The notes under the pieces: model-generated
What the model was told of the DNA's origin: nothing
Databases searched by the model: none
The model's input: only the letters and a program-made list of their open reading frames with translations
Program-made: the position numbers and the translations under genes
Part shown: positions 16,277 to 26,459 of the stretch, one piece after another
How the letters are laid out: every line of letters begins with the position of its first letter
Numbering within the stretch: position 1 is the stretch's first letter
Assembly (NCBI RefSeq): GCF_001426945.1
Contig: NZ_LMFS01000001.1
Location: 3,135,916 to 3,199,915 of the forward strand
Source of the DNA: Pseudolabrys sp. Root1462
GTDB taxonomy: Bacteria; Pseudomonadota; Alphaproteobacteria; Rhizobiales; Xanthobacteraceae
DNA length: 64,000 nt
Reading direction: 5' to 3'

Positions 16277-17146
16277 ATGCAATTCGATCTCCTGATCAAT
16301 GCCATCATCGCCGGCTTGATGCTCGGCGCTTTCTATGCCGCGGTGACGGCCGGCATTTCGATCTCGTTCGGCATGCTCGATATCGTCAATATCGCGCATC
16401 CGGGCTTCATCGTCCTCGGCTCCTACATCGCCTATATCGTCAACGCGCAGTTCGGCATCGACCCGATCGTGATCGCCATCCTGGCTTTGCCGGTGTTCTA
16501 CGCCTTCGGCGCGCTCATATACGGCATCTACTTCCAGTCGTTCGAAAAACGCGGCCAGGACTCGATGCGCGGCCTCGCCTTCTTCTTCGGGCTCCTGTTC
16601 GTCACCGAAGTGGGCCTGATCGTCGCCTTCGGCGTCGACTACCGCTCGGTCACCACGTCCTATGTCGGCGGCAGCGTCAATATCGGGCCGATGGAATTCC
16701 CGCTGCGCATGCTGGTGCCGGCCATCGTGTCGCTGGCGATGTTCGCGGCGCTGCAATTGTTCATGACGCGGACCTTCATCGGCCGCGCCGTCATGGCCGT
16801 GTCGCAGGATCCGCAGGCGCTCGAACTGATGGCGGTCGATCCGACACGCATCAAGCGCATCGCTTTCTCCCTGTCGATGGCGACCTGCGCCATGGCCGGC
16901 GCTTTCCTGATCGTCATCCAGCCGGTGTTGCCGTCGTCGGGCCGCGAATATATCGGCCGCGTCTTCGCCGTCTGCGTCCTCGGCGGACTGGGCAGCCTTC
17001 CGGGCACGCTCATCGCGGCTCTGCTCATCGGCGTCATCGAAAGCATCGTTACGACCTTCTACGGTCCGTCCTGGGCGCCGGCGGTGTCCTTCGGGCTGCT
17101 GTTGCTCACCCTGGCCGTACGGCCCTCCGGATTGCTGGGTCGCTGA
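16277..17146 (+). CDS. livH: Branched-chain amino acid-type ABC transporter permease (LivH)
   Basis: A 289-residue integral inner-membrane permease of the HAAT family. It starts MQFDLLINAIIAGLMLGAFYA and contains the typical GLSISFGMLDIVNIAHPGF-like segment and the cytoplasmic EAA-like helix near AVSQDPQALELMAVDPTRIK. It forms the translocation channel with LivM. It abuts livM with no gap (stop 17144-17146, next ATG 17147), so translation is coupled. Substrate could be a branched-chain amino acid, an amide or an aromatic acid; the neighbouring M20 amidohydrolase and cyclase leave this open. Confidence 0.88.
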   Translation: MQFDLLINAIIAGLMLGAFYAAVTAGISISFGMLDIVNIAHPGFIVLGSYIAYIVNAQFGIDPIVIAILALPVFYAFGALIYGIYFQSFEKRGQDSMRGLAFFFGLLFVTEVGLIVAFGVDYRSVTTSYVGGSVNIGPMEFPLRMLVPAIVSLAMFAALQLFMTRTFIGRAVMAVSQDPQALELMAVDPTRIKRIAFSLSMATCAMAGAFLIVIQPVLPSSGREYIGRVFAVCVLGGLGSLPGTLIAALLIGVIESIVTTFYGPSWAPAVSFGLLLLTLAVRPSGLLGR

Positions 17147-18151
17147 ATGCGCACGCCCCTGTTCACCCTCGTCATGCTGGCGGTCGCGGCGGCGCTTTAC
17201 CTGTCATTCCGCTTCGTCGGCAACGACTACCTGTTCTTCCTCGGCTACGTCGTGCTGCAATATGTCGTCATCGCCACCGCCTGGAACATCCTCGGCGGCT
17301 ATTGCGGCTATGTGAATTTCGGCAGCGCCGGCTTCTTCGCCATCGGCGTCTATTCGACCATCTTCTTTTACAATATCGGCCAGGCGCCGGAGGAGGTGTT
17401 TCCGGAATTCCTGCTGACGCCGATGAAGTGGATCTTCCCCCTGCCGTTGCCGGTGCTGATCGTGCTCGGCGGGGTTTTCGCCGGCCTGATTGGGCTCGGT
17501 ATGGGCTATCTCACTTTGCGGCTGCGCGGCGTGTTCTTCGCCATCGCCACGCTGGCGCTCGCCGTCGTGCTGGAGACCTTCATCGTCAACTGGTCCTTCG
17601 TCGGCGGCTCGCGCGGCGCCTATGTCATTCCGCCGGAGAACATTCCGGTGTTCGGTCCCTTCATCCAGTACTTGTTCGTGCTGATGCTGCTCCTGGCCGT
17701 CGCCTCGGTGGTCGCCGCCCGCCTGATCGAGCGCTCGCGCCTCGGCATCGGTTTCGCCACCATTCGCGACGATGAGCTGGCGGCGGAGACCTCCGGCGTG
17801 CCGACCTTGCGGCTCAAGCTGATTGCCACCGTGCTGTCCGGCGCCCTGTTCGGCATGGCCGGCGCGCCGTTCCCGTTCTACATCGGCTATGTCGAGCCGA
17901 ATTCGGCCTTCAACCTGTCTTATGCGGTGAATGCGATCGCGATGCCGATGATCGGCGGCACGACCTCTTGGGTCGGACCGATGATCGGCGCGCTGATCCT
18001 GTCGACGCTGCAACAGGTCGTCACCGTCACCATCTCGTCGGCAGTCAATCTGCTGATCACCGGCCTGCTGCTGATCGGTTTCGTCATTCTGGCGCCGAAC
18101 GGCCTGATCGGCTTGTGGCACGACTGGACCGGGCGAAGGAGCAAGTCATGA
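17147..18151 (+). CDS. livM: Branched-chain amino acid-type ABC transporter permease (LivM)
   Basis: The second HAAT permease subunit, 334 residues. The conserved LivM segment ILGGYCGYVNFGSAGFFAIGVYS lies near 50 and the cytoplasmic loop TIRDDELAAETSGVPTLRLKL near 205. Many hydrophobic helices are present. It overlaps the start of livG by four bases (ATGA). It pairs with LivH in the membrane. Confidence 0.88.
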   Translation: MRTPLFTLVMLAVAAALYLSFRFVGNDYLFFLGYVVLQYVVIATAWNILGGYCGYVNFGSAGFFAIGVYSTIFFYNIGQAPEEVFPEFLLTPMKWIFPLPLPVLIVLGGVFAGLIGLGMGYLTLRLRGVFFAIATLALAVVLETFIVNWSFVGGSRGAYVIPPENIPVFGPFIQYLFVLMLLLAVASVVAARLIERSRLGIGFATIRDDELAAETSGVPTLRLKLIATVLSGALFGMAGAPFPFYIGYVEPNSAFNLSYAVNAIAMPMIGGTTSWVGPMIGALILSTLQQVVTVTISSAVNLLITGLLLIGFVILAPNGLIGLWHDWTGRRSKS

Positions 18152-18933
18152 GCCAGATCATGGGCCAGCCGGTGACCGAAGTCGTTGACGACGATATCGC
18201 CGCGCCGCTGCTCGGCATCGATCAGCTCGGCAAGCGCTTCGGCGGCTTCGTCGCTCTCGACACCGTCGATCTTTCGGTGCCGACGGGCCAGCGCCTCGGC
18301 CTCATCGGACCCAACGGCTCGGGCAAGAGCACGCTGGTCAATTGCATCAGCGGCACGCTGCAGAATGAAACCGGCAGCGTCCGCTTCAACGGCCAGCGTG
18401 TCGATGGCATGCCGCCGCATCAGCGCGCACGGCTCGGCCTCGCCCGCAGCTTCCAGTTGCCGCGGCCGTTCCGCAGCATGACGGTTGCCGAAAACATCCG
18501 CGTGCCCCTGCTCTACACCGTCGGCGCCCGCCACGGCGTCCATCTGACGCAAAGCGAACTGGAAGACCGCTGCCTCGAAGTCTTGAGCCTGGTCGCCCTG
18601 CAGGACAAGGCGCGCAAAAGCCCGCTCGACCTCACCCAGGTCGAGATGCGAAAGCTCGAACTCGCCCGCGCCATGGCCGCCGAGCCCAAGCTGCTGATCG
18701 CCGATGAATCGATGGCCGGCCTGTCGCACTCCGAAGTGGAGGACATCGTGGCGCTGCTGATCCGGCTCAATCAACGGGGCATCACCATCATCATGATCGA
18801 GCACATCATGCGCGCCGTGATGGCCTTCTCGCAGCGCCTGGTCGTGCTGGTCTCCGGCCGCAAGGTCGCCGACGGCGCGCCCGAGGACGTGATCAAGGAC
18901 AAGGATGTCGTGGGAGCCTACCTTGGCACCTGA
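18148..18933 (+). CDS. livG: ABC transporter ATP-binding protein (LivG) with atypical signature motif
   Basis: A 261-residue ATPase subunit. Walker A is GPNGSGKST near 54-62, and Walker B reads LLIADESMAGL with the catalytic Glu; the H-loop is IEHIM. At the ABC signature, where LivG usually has LSYGQ or LSGGQ, this protein reads LDLTQVEMRKLELARAM, a divergent form. ATG 18148 overlaps the livM stop, and the 3' end overlaps livF by 29 bases. It acts at the inner membrane with LivF. Confidence 0.87.
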   Translation: MSQIMGQPVTEVVDDDIAAPLLGIDQLGKRFGGFVALDTVDLSVPTGQRLGLIGPNGSGKSTLVNCISGTLQNETGSVRFNGQRVDGMPPHQRARLGLARSFQLPRPFRSMTVAENIRVPLLYTVGARHGVHLTQSELEDRCLEVLSLVALQDKARKSPLDLTQVEMRKLELARAMAAEPKLLIADESMAGLSHSEVEDIVALLIRLNQRGITIIMIEHIMRAVMAFSQRLVVLVSGRKVADGAPEDVIKDKDVVGAYLGT

Positions 18934-19687
18934 TCTGGCACCGGCTCTGGCCCACGACGCCAACAGCATCGCGATCGAAGGCATCGATGCCGGCTACGGC
19001 CTCGTGCGGGTGCTGGAGGATGTCTCGCTTAAGGTGCGCTCCGGCGAAACCGTGGCGCTGCTCGGCACCAACGGCAACGGCAAGAGCACCCTGATGAAAT
19101 GCATCATGGGCTGGGTGCGGCCGACTAAGGGCCGCATCGTCGCAGAAATCGATGGCGAGCGGCATGACCTCACCCAACTGACGACGACGCAGATCGTCGA
19201 TCTCGGCATTGCGCTGGTGCCGGAGGGCCGCCGCCTGTTCCCGCGCCAGACCGTCGAGGAAAACCTGTTGCTCGGTGCCAGCCGCCCCAAGGCGCGCGCG
19301 CACATCAAGACCAATCTCGATTTCTGTTTCGAGACCTTCCCGCGGCTGGCCGAGCGCCGCCACCAACTGGCGGGCTCGATGTCCGGCGGCGAGCAGCAGA
19401 TGCTGGCGCTGGCGCGCGCCCTGATGATCAATCCGCGCATTCTTCTGGTCGACGAGCCGTCGGTCGGGCTGTCGCCGCTGCTGGTCGGCCGCACCATCGA
19501 CGCCATCAAGACGCTGAAGGAGCACTTCAAGCTGACGGTGCTGATGGCCGAACAGAATTTCACGCAGGCCTTGCGCATTGCCGACCGCGGCTATGTCATC
19601 GTCCACGGCCGCATCGAGTTCGAGGGCAATTCGGCGGACGAACTCAACAACAACGACCTGATCCGGCAGTTTTATCTCGGGGTGTGA
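18905..19687 (+). CDS. livF: ABC transporter ATP-binding protein (LivF)
   Basis: A 260-residue ATPase subunit. Walker A is GTNGNGKST near 54-62, the Q-loop region follows, the signature is canonical (MSGGEQQMLALARAL), Walker B is ILLVDEPSVGLSP and the LivF ending is IEFEGNSADEL. It completes a full HAAT importer in one operon. Translation overlaps livG. A strong bidirectional terminator follows at 19710-19742. Confidence 0.9.
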   Translation: MSWEPTLAPDLAPALAHDANSIAIEGIDAGYGLVRVLEDVSLKVRSGETVALLGTNGNGKSTLMKCIMGWVRPTKGRIVAEIDGERHDLTQLTTTQIVDLGIALVPEGRRLFPRQTVEENLLLGASRPKARAHIKTNLDFCFETFPRLAERRHQLAGSMSGGEQQMLALARALMINPRILLVDEPSVGLSPLLVGRTIDAIKTLKEHFKLTVLMAEQNFTQALRIADRGYVIVHGRIEFEGNSADELNNNDLIRQFYLGV

Positions 19688-19709
19688 GAACGCTCCGAGG
19701 CGATGAATG

Positions 19710-19742
19710 AAAAAACGCCGCGGATTTCTCCGCGGCGTTTTC
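19710..19742. terminator. Bidirectional intrinsic terminator between livF and the convergent binding protein gene
   Basis: An 8 bp perfect stem CGCCGCGG / CCGCGGCG (19716-19723, 19730-19737) with loop ATTTCT is flanked by AAAAA on the left and TTTT on the right, so it can work in both directions. Confidence 0.85.
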
Positions 19743-19766
19743 ATCGGCAACCGGACGAACCGGCGA

Positions 19767-21053
19767 TTACTTCGTCATCGCCTTGTCGTACGGGTAGATC
19801 AGCTTGCCGGTGGCCAGATTCGGCGGATCGATCACGGTCTGGTAGCTCATGCCGCGCCAGGTATCGAGGTTCGCCGCGTCGGTGATGCCGTGATACTGTA
19901 CGGTCATCATGCGATCCTCGGCCCATTCGCCCTTGTTGCCGAACTTAATCGGACCCATCACGGTCTTGATCGTCGACTTCTTCAGGAAGTCGGCGATCTT
20001 GTTATCGTCGAGGCTCTTGGAACCCTTGACGCCGGCTTCGAGCACCTGCATCTGGGCAAAGCCCCAGCCGCCGAGATAGTAGCCGAGAGGATCGACGCCA
20101 GCGGCGCCGGCCTTGGCCTGATAGTCCTTGAAGAAGGCTTCGGTGCCGTCATACATCTGCTTCTTATCCGGCACCCACGTCTCGTAGTTGACGATGCCGT
20201 TGAGCTTGCCTTTCAGCTTGTCCTTGAACACCGTCGCCTGCAGGCCGACCATCGCGCCGCCCATCATCTTCGGCGTCAAACCGACCTCGTGCGCGGCCAG
20301 CACCATGCCGATCGAGTCGAGCGGATAGGAGCAGATCATCACCAGGTCCGGACTCTCCGCCTTCACGGCGCGGACGATCGGCGCGAAGTCGGTGGTCTTC
20401 GGCGGCGGCGGATAAGCCTTGTCGTAAACGATCTTGAGGCCGAGCTTCTTGGCCGTGTTGCGCGCGCCGTCGCAGGCGTTCTGCGAGAATTCCGCGTCGG
20501 CATAGGTCAGCGCGATCGTTTGCGGCTTCGGCGACTGCTTCATCGCCGCGTTGAAGTAGCCCTGGGTGAAGGAGCCCTTGGTGTCCTGCCCCGTCGGGAT
20601 GATCGCGAAATATTTTCCGTACTTGAACTTGTCGTTGATATCGAGACCGAACAGGCTGACGAAGGTCTTGCCTTTGCGGATCACGACCGGCATGGCCGGC
20701 GCGATCTGGTTCGAGGCGTAGCCCGACACCACGAGATCGACCTTATCGACGTCGAGCAGCTTGGTGTAGATGCCCGGCACTTCGGAGGCCTGGCTCTTGT
20801 CGTCGTAGTATTTCAGCTCGACTTTCTTGCCGAGCAGGCCGCCGGCTTTGTTGACCTGATCGGCCCAGATTTCCATGCCCAGCAACGCCTGTTTGCCGTT
20901 CGGCGCCAGGAAGCCGGTGAGCGATTGTGAGAACCCGATCTTGATGGTGTCTTGCGCGTTCGCTGGCGACGCGCTGAGCGTAGCCGCCGCGGCGAGCGTG
21001 AGGCTCACACCCGCGATCAAGGCAAGCTTCCGCGATTTGAGGCTTTGCAGCAT
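19767..21053 (-). CDS. ABC transporter substrate-binding protein (LivK-like)
   Basis: A 428-residue periplasmic binding protein with a signal peptide (MLQSLKSRKLALIAGVSLTL, cleavage plausible after ANA). The mature part begins QDTIKIGFSQSLTG, as in type I branched-chain amino acid binding proteins, with a bilobed periplasmic fold expected. It lies convergent to livHMGF across a shared terminator and is presumably their binding component. It is divergent from the cyclase gene. Ligand unknown. Confidence 0.9.
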   Translation of the reverse strand: MLQSLKSRKLALIAGVSLTLAAAATLSASPANAQDTIKIGFSQSLTGFLAPNGKQALLGMEIWADQVNKAGGLLGKKVELKYYDDKSQASEVPGIYTKLLDVDKVDLVVSGYASNQIAPAMPVVIRKGKTFVSLFGLDINDKFKYGKYFAIIPTGQDTKGSFTQGYFNAAMKQSPKPQTIALTYADAEFSQNACDGARNTAKKLGLKIVYDKAYPPPPKTTDFAPIVRAVKAESPDLVMICSYPLDSIGMVLAAHEVGLTPKMMGGAMVGLQATVFKDKLKGKLNGIVNYETWVPDKKQMYDGTEAFFKDYQAKAGAAGVDPLGYYLGGWGFAQMQVLEAGVKGSKSLDDNKIADFLKKSTIKTVMGPIKFGNKGEWAEDRMMTVQYHGITDAANLDTWRGMSYQTVIDPPNLATGKLIYPYDKAMTK

Positions 21054-21273
21054 CCATATCCCTCCCGATTGATATTGGTTTTATTAGGTCGCCCGATAAT
21101 GCCAGCGACCGGCGTTACGGTCCACTGTGGTTTGCAAGACCATGTATGCGCGCCTGGTGGGCAGATGCCCGCATTCCGATGTTGCACCGCACGCTGCGTG
21201 CGGCGAGAGTTGCGCCCGGCGGCCCCGTCTTCAATGATGGCCGCCCTCGCAAGAAGGATGGAGTGCGCTCGGT

Positions 21274-22050
21274 ATGCCGCGTCAGGTCATCGATATTTCA
21301 GTGCCGCTGGAAAACGACGTGGCCGCCGATCCGCCGGGCTACGGGCCGAAGATCGAATACCTCGATCATCAGGCGACCGCCGCCGACATTCTCAAGTTCT
21401 TCCCCGGCCTCAAGAAGGAAGACCTGCCAGACGGCGAAGGCTGGGGCTTCGAGTGGGTTCGGTTGTCCACCCACTGCACGACACATCTCGACGCGCCCTA
21501 TCATTTTGCTTCGACCATGAGCCACGGCCAGCGGGCCCTGACCATCGACGAGGTGCCGCTCGACTGGTGCTTCCAGCAAGGCGTCAAGCTCGACTTCCGC
21601 CATTTTGCCGATGGCTACGTGGCGACGGCCGCCGACGTTGAAGCCGAACTCGAACGCATCGGCCACAAATTGTCCCCGCTCGACATCGTCGTGGTGAACA
21701 CCTCCGCCGGCGCGGCCTACGGTCAGCCGGACTACGTCATGAAGGGCTGCGGCATGGGCCGCGAGGCCACGATGTATCTGCTGGAGCGCGGCGTTCGCGT
21801 CACCGGAACGGACGGCTGGAGCTGGGACGCGCCTTTCTTCTTCACGATGAAAAAATATGCCGAGACCCGCGACGCCTCCCTGATCTGGGAAGGCCATCGA
21901 GCCGGCCGCGAGATCGGCTATTGCCACATCGAGAAGCTGCACAATCTCGAAGGCCTGCCGGCGACCGGCTTCATGGTGAGCTGTTTCCCGGTCAAGGTGC
22001 GCGGTGGTTCGGCCGGCTGGACCCGGGCTGTGGCGATCATTGACGGCTAA
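21274..22050 (+). CDS. Cyclase-family metal-dependent hydrolase (kynurenine formamidase-like)
   Basis: A 258-residue protein of the cyclase superfamily, starting [20 protein letters not shown]. The family metal-binding motif HxGTHxDxPxHF appears as [14 protein letters not shown] near residue 70, with Thr in place of the usual Gly. Relatives include kynurenine formamidase and isatin hydrolase. It is followed 44 bases later by an M20 amidohydrolase, and with the liv genes this suggests uptake and hydrolysis of an N-acylated or cyclic amide compound (inference). GGAG lies upstream of the ATG. Confidence 0.82.
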   Translation: MPRQVIDISVPLENDVAADPPGYGPKIEYLDHQATAADILKFFPGLKKEDLPDGEGWGFEWVRLSTHCTTHLDAPYHFASTMSHGQRALTIDEVPLDWCFQQGVKLDFRHFADGYVATAADVEAELERIGHKLSPLDIVVVNTSAGAAYGQPDYVMKGCGMGREATMYLLERGVRVTGTDGWSWDAPFFFTMKKYAETRDASLIWEGHRAGREIGYCHIEKLHNLEGLPATGFMVSCFPVKVRGGSAGWTRAVAIIDG

Positions 22051-22094
22051 GCAGCGCGACAAAGATTGTTCGCACCTTTACGATAGCCCCCGCC

Positions 22095-23358
22095 ATGCCA
22101 AGCCCTTCGTTGCCCAACCTCCGCATCGATCCTGAGCGCCTCTGGGGCGACCTGATGGAGACCGCCAAAATCGGCGGCACTCCGAAAGGCGGCATTTGCC
22201 GGCTCACCCTCACTGAGCTCGATCGCCAGGTCCGCGACTGGTTCAAGGCGGCTGCCGAAAGTCTCGGCTGTACCGTCACCATCGACGACATGGGCACGAT
22301 GTTTGCCCGTCGCCCCGGCCAGCGTAACGACGTCGCAGCGATCGCAATGGGCAGTCATCTCGACACGCAACCGACCGGGGGGAAGTTCGATGGTGCTCTC
22401 GGCGTGCTGGCCGCGCTCGAGGCGCTCCGCGCGCTGCACCGGGCCCGGTTACGAGACCTTTGCGCCGATCGAGGTGGTGAACTGGACCAACGAGGAAGGC
22501 TCGCGTTTCACCCCGGCCATGATCGCCTCCGGCGTGTTCGGCGGCGCCTTCACCCGCGACTGGGCGGCAGCGCGGGCCGACCGCGCCGGGGTTACCTTCG
22601 GCGATGCGCTGGACCAGATCGGCTACCGCGGCACCGAGCGCTGCGGCGAGCATCCGCTGTCGGCATTCTTCGAAGTCCATATCGAGCAGGGCCCGTATCT
22701 CGAAGCCGAGAACAAGGACATCGGTGTCGTCACCGGCGTGCAGGCGATCCGTTGGTACGAAGCCACCTTCGTCGGCCAGGACAGCCACGCCGGCACCACG
22801 CCGATGCATCGCCGACGCGATGCACTGCGCGGCGCCGCCCGCCTCGTCGAGGACATCAACCGCATCGCGCTCGCTCACCCGGGCTCGGTCGGCACAGTCG
22901 GCCTGCTCGAAGTGAAACCCGGTTCGCCGAACGTCATACCCGGCGAAGTCTTTCTGACCATCGATGTGCGCGATCCGAGTTCGGACACGCTGGACCGTAT
23001 CGAAGCCGACGTCATGCGTGCGGCGGAGGCGATCGGCGCCGCGCTCGGTCTCGAGGTCGCCGTGAAGACTATCATCAACCAGCCGGCCGTGCATTTCGAT
23101 GCGCAATGCATCGCCTCTGTGCGCGCCGCCGCGGCGGCGGCCGGCTTGTCGACCAAGGATCTGATGTCCGGCGCCGGGCATGACGCCGCCTATGTCGCGC
23201 GCGTCGCGCCGACCACGATGATCTTCGTGCCGTGCAAGGACGGCATCAGCCACAACGAAGCCGAATATTCGAGCAAGGAACAATGCGCCGCCGGCGCGCA
23301 GGTTTTGCTGCAAGCCGTGCTCGACTACGACCGCAAGCTGGCGGAGAAGTTGGGCTAA
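22095..23358 (+). pseudogene. N-carbamoyl-L-amino acid hydrolase / allantoate amidohydrolase family (M20), frameshifted
   Basis: The family is clear. The first part encodes MGSHLDTQPTGGKFDGALGV (metal-ligand His and Asp), and the second part has VNWTNEEGSRF, FEVHIEQGPYLE, GQDSHAGTTPMHRR and GAGHDAAYVAR. The two halves are in different frames. They join if one C of the CCC at 22444-22446 is removed, giving ALHRAGYETFAPIEVVNWTNEE as in intact relatives. The reading frame from 22095 is therefore broken after about residue 117. It is either a recent null mutation or a sequencing error. If intact it would be about 420 residues and hydrolyse N-carbamoyl or ureido compounds. Confidence 0.85.
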
Positions 23359-23361
23359 CCC

Positions 23362-23961
23362 CTATACCGCTTCCTTGCGGGCATGCAGCGCCATGGCGAT
23401 CAGCGCGATGCCGCCGAACAGCATATTGATGCCGACCAGCAGGCCAAGCGCCCACACCGCGGTGCTCGGCAGACCCATGAGCAACATTCCCGACAGCACG
23501 AGATCCACGATGCCGCTCGCCAGCATCCAGCCCCACTGGCCGGACAACTCGCGGCGATGATCGAGCGCAAAGAAGATCGAGGCGATGCCCTCGATCAGGA
23601 AGAACGCGATCAAAATGAGGGTCAGCGACAGCGCACCGGCAATGGGCTGCGCCAGGAGCCAACCGCCGGCCAGGATGGCCAAGGCTGCCGAGACCAGCGC
23701 CCACCAGAAGCCCGGCGCGTTACGCATCCAGAAGGTCGTGACCAGGCCGATCACGCCGCTCACCAGGAACAGCCAACCGAACAAGATGGTCACCGCCAAA
23801 GTCGCCAGCGGCGGGATCAGGATGGCGATGGCGCCGAGGATGAGGAGCGCGATGCCCTCGCCCAGGTAAAGCTTCCAATGCTCATGGAGGGCTTTGACCA
23901 CCGCACGCTGCATGGCGGCGACATCGGTGTTCGCGGACGGCGGCGGCAGATCGGTCGGCAT
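23362..23961 (-). CDS. HdeD family membrane protein
   Basis: A 199-residue inner-membrane protein with about six hydrophobic helices and the HdeD/DUF308 pattern (LGEGIALLILGAIAILIPPLA, then internal repeats of LFGWLFLVSGVIGL). Escherichia coli HdeD is linked to acid resistance at high cell density; the role here is unproven. The start at 23961 gives a short cytosolic N-terminus (MPTDLPPPSANTD). The stop lies three bases from the end of the convergent M20 gene. Confidence 0.82.
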   Translation of the reverse strand: MPTDLPPPSANTDVAAMQRAVVKALHEHWKLYLGEGIALLILGAIAILIPPLATLAVTILFGWLFLVSGVIGLVTTFWMRNAPGFWWALVSAALAILAGGWLLAQPIAGALSLTLILIAFFLIEGIASIFFALDHRRELSGQWGWMLASGIVDLVLSGMLLMGLPSTAVWALGLLVGINMLFGGIALIAMALHARKEAV

Positions 23962-24038
23962 GACAGGCTCCGTTGACCAGTTGGGGGCGCTTCCCCGCCA
24001 GTAAAATAGCCCAATACCGGCGCCGAATACACCCGTGG

Positions 24039-24554
24039 TTATTTCTCGACCCAATCCCCGCACTTGGCCACGTCACCCTGTCCGCCCCAGGGCATGATAG
24101 GCACGCTGGAGGTCGAATTCTTGGGCGAGCCTTCGATGATCCGGTCGCTATAGACCATATACACCAGTACGTTGCGCTTGATGTCGCAGCCGCGGACGAT
24201 CTGCATCTTCTTGAAGAACAGCGAGCGGCGCTGGCGGAAGACATCCTCGCCCTGCTCGAACTTGGCCTTGAATTTGATCGGGCCGATCTGCCGGCAGGCG
24301 AGCGAAATGTCCGAGACTTCCTCGGCGACGCCGATCCAGCCTTTGAACCCGCCGCGTTCCGGCACGGTGAAATGGCAGGCTACGCCCTCGACCTCGGGAT
24401 CATCGAGCCCATAGGTCGCAAGTTTGTCGTTCGGCGTGAGCCATTTGAATACCGTGGACTTCTTGAAGATCAGGTCCGGCTGGTCGGCGGCCACGGCCGC
24501 ACCTTGCCCGAACACAAAAACTACCGCGAGAGCAGCCATGAAAAAACGAACCAC
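24039..24554 (-). CDS. creA: CreA family periplasmic protein
   Basis: A 171-residue exported protein matching Cre[80 protein letters not shown]. CreA is a conserved periplasmic protein of unclear function next to cre genes in enterobacteria; no creBCD is seen here. The start is a GTG at 24554, because GGAGG lies five bases upstream and it gives a good signal peptide ([17 protein letters not shown]); the ATG at 24539 lacks such spacing. Confidence 0.85.
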   Translation of the reverse strand: MVRFFMAALAVVFVFGQGAAVAADQPDLIFKKSTVFKWLTPNDKLATYGLDDPEVEGVACHFTVPERGGFKGWIGVAEEVSDISLACRQIGPIKFKAKFEQGEDVFRQRRSLFFKKMQIVRGCDIKRNVLVYMVYSDRIIEGSPKNSTSSVPIMPWGGQGDVAKCGDWVEK

Positions 24555-24760
24555 GGAATCCTCCACCGCCAGATACCCTGAAGCTAGATAGGAACTGCGA
24601 GCGCCGCCGGGAAGGAGCCGGTAACGGGGTCTCTGGCCTATTTTTATATACTGGTTTGCCATCGGCCCACGTCATTCGAATTAACGCGCTCATAAATTGC
24701 AGGCCGTATTTATTGCCGACCAGCAGCACCGATTCGTATTTCCAGCGGCCAGAGTTTGTC

Positions 24761-26398
24761 ATGCGCCTGAACACACCGATCCTCGACGTCGAATACCTCG
24801 TCGCTGAAGGAAAAACGATCGTCTCGACGACGGATCTGCAGGGGAACATTACCTACGCCAATACTTACTTCGTTGAGGCGAGCGGCTATCCCGAAGAAGA
24901 ACTGATCGGCGCGCCGCAGAACATCCTGCGCCATCCCGACATGCCGGCGAGCGCCTTCAAGGATCTGTGGCTCACGATCCGGGCCGGACTGCCCTGGCGC
25001 GGCTTGGTCAAGAACCGGCGCAAGAACGGCGAATATTACTGGGTCATGGCGAACGTCACGCCGGTGATCGAGAACGGCAAGGCGATCGGCTACATGTCGG
25101 TTCGCACCAAACCGACACGCCAGCAGGTCGATCTCGCCACCAAGCTCTATGCGCAGGAGCGCGCGAGGCCCGGCAGCGTCAAGCTGTGCCAGGGGCAGCC
25201 CACGACCTCGACATGGTACGACGGTTCATTCGTGCAGCGGTTTTCCATGGCCACGCGCACGCGCGTGATTATGGTCATGCTGCTGGCGTCGGTCGCCGCC
25301 GCCGGTGCGGCCTCCATTGTCGCGGAAGGACCGTGGTGGAGCGGCGCCCTCGCCGGCTTCGGCCTCTTCCTTGCCGCGTCGGTGTGGATCTATCTCGAGC
25401 ACAATATCCTGAAGCCCATTAAGGAAGCGCTGCACGTCGCCCAGTGCATCGCGGGCGGCGACCTCACCAGCCGGCTGGAGACCCGGCGCACCGATGAAAT
25501 CGGTCAGTTGATGCGCGCCATGGCGCAACTCAACACCAATCTGCATTCGATCGTCGGCGACGTCCGCAACAACTTCAACGACATTCTCAACGCCACGGCG
25601 CAACTCGCCGGCGGCACGCGCGACCTGTCGGCGCGCACCGACTCGCAGGCGGCGGCCCTCGAGGAGACGGCCGCCAGCATGGAGGAACTGACGTCGGCGG
25701 TGAAGCAAAACGCCGACAATTCGCAGAACGGCGACCGGTTCGCGACACAGGCCTTGCAAACCGCGGAGAAAGGTAACGCCATTGTCGGCAACGTCGTTTC
25801 GACGATTGCCGAGATCAGCGATTCCTCGAACAGGATCTCCGACATCGTCGGCATCATCAACGGCATCGCCTACCAGACCAATCTCCTCGCTCTCAACGCC
25901 GCGGTCGAAGCGGCGCGCGCCGGCGAAGCCGGGCGCGGTTTCGCCGTGGTGGCGACCGAAGTACGCAGCCTGGCGCAGCGCTCGGCGACCGCCGCCAACG
26001 ATATTCGTCAGCTCATCGAGGCGTCGGTGTCGAAAGTCAGCGCCGGCACGGTATTGGCGAACGAAGCCGGCAAGGCGATGAAGGAAGTTCTCGGCGCGGT
26101 CAGCCAGATGACCGGCCTGATGACCGACATTGCCAACGCTTCGAAAGAACAGAGCACCGGCATCAGCCAGGTCAACGACGCCGTGATGCAGATGGACGAG
26201 GTGACGCAACAGAACGCCGCGCAGGTCGAAGAATCGACGGCCGCGACCGTGGACCTCGAGCACCGCAGCAACAAGCTGATGCAAGCGCTCGAGGTGTTCA
26301 AGCTTGGCCGCTCCGGTCTCGTGACCGACGGCACCGCCGCGCAGGCCGCGCGGCAACACCCTGCAAGCGCATCCCGCGCCGTTCGCAAGGCGGCCTGA
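24761..26398 (+). CDS. Methyl-accepting chemotaxis protein with N-terminal PAS domain (Aer-like)
   Basis: A 545-residue chemoreceptor. Residues about 15-120 form a PAS domain ([31 protein letters not shown]), followed by two adjacent hydrophobic helices near 165-205 with no periplasmic loop, a HAMP-like region to about 260, and the MCP signalling domain. The hairpin tip contains [20 protein letters not shown] and [17 protein letters not shown]. The layout matches Aer, a redox/energy taxis receptor, though FAD binding is not certain. No che genes are nearby. A strong terminator follows the stop. Confidence 0.92.
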   Translation: MRLNTPILDVEYLVAEGKTIVSTTDLQGNITYANTYFVEASGYPEEELIGAPQNILRHPDMPASAFKDLWLTIRAGLPWRGLVKNRRKNGEYYWVMANVTPVIENGKAIGYMSVRTKPTRQQVDLATKLYAQERARPGSVKLCQGQPTTSTWYDGSFVQRFSMATRTRVIMVMLLASVAAAGAASIVAEGPWWSGALAGFGLFLAASVWIYLEHNILKPIKEALHVAQCIAGGDLTSRLETRRTDEIGQLMRAMAQLNTNLHSIVGDVRNNFNDILNATAQLAGGTRDLSARTDSQAAALEETAASMEELTSAVKQNADNSQNGDRFATQALQTAEKGNAIVGNVVSTIAEISDSSNRISDIVGIINGIAYQTNLLALNAAVEAARAGEAGRGFAVVATEVRSLAQRSATAANDIRQLIEASVSKVSAGTVLANEAGKAMKEVLGAVSQMTGLMTDIANASKEQSTGISQVNDAVMQMDEVTQQNAAQVEESTAATVDLEHRSNKLMQALEVFKLGRSGLVTDGTAAQAARQHPASASRAVRKAA

Positions 26399-26424
26399 GC
26401 GGCCGGAGATTTTCCGCGGATTCA

Positions 26425-26458
26425 GCCCGCGCCCGTTTCGAACGGGCGCGGGCTTTTG
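26425..26458. terminator. Strong intrinsic terminator after the chemoreceptor gene
   Basis: A 13 bp stem, GCCCGCGCCCGTT (26425-26437) with AACGGGCGCGGGC (26441-26453), has a three-base loop and is followed by TTTT. It separates the chemoreceptor from the convergent TRAP permease gene. Confidence 0.85.
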
Positions 26459-26459
26459 A

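Noticed and set aside
17196..17215. CTGTCATTCCGCTTCG inside livM as another copy of the palindromic repeat
   Set aside because: Only the left terminus matches, no inverted partner follows, and the protein sequence is normal LivM.
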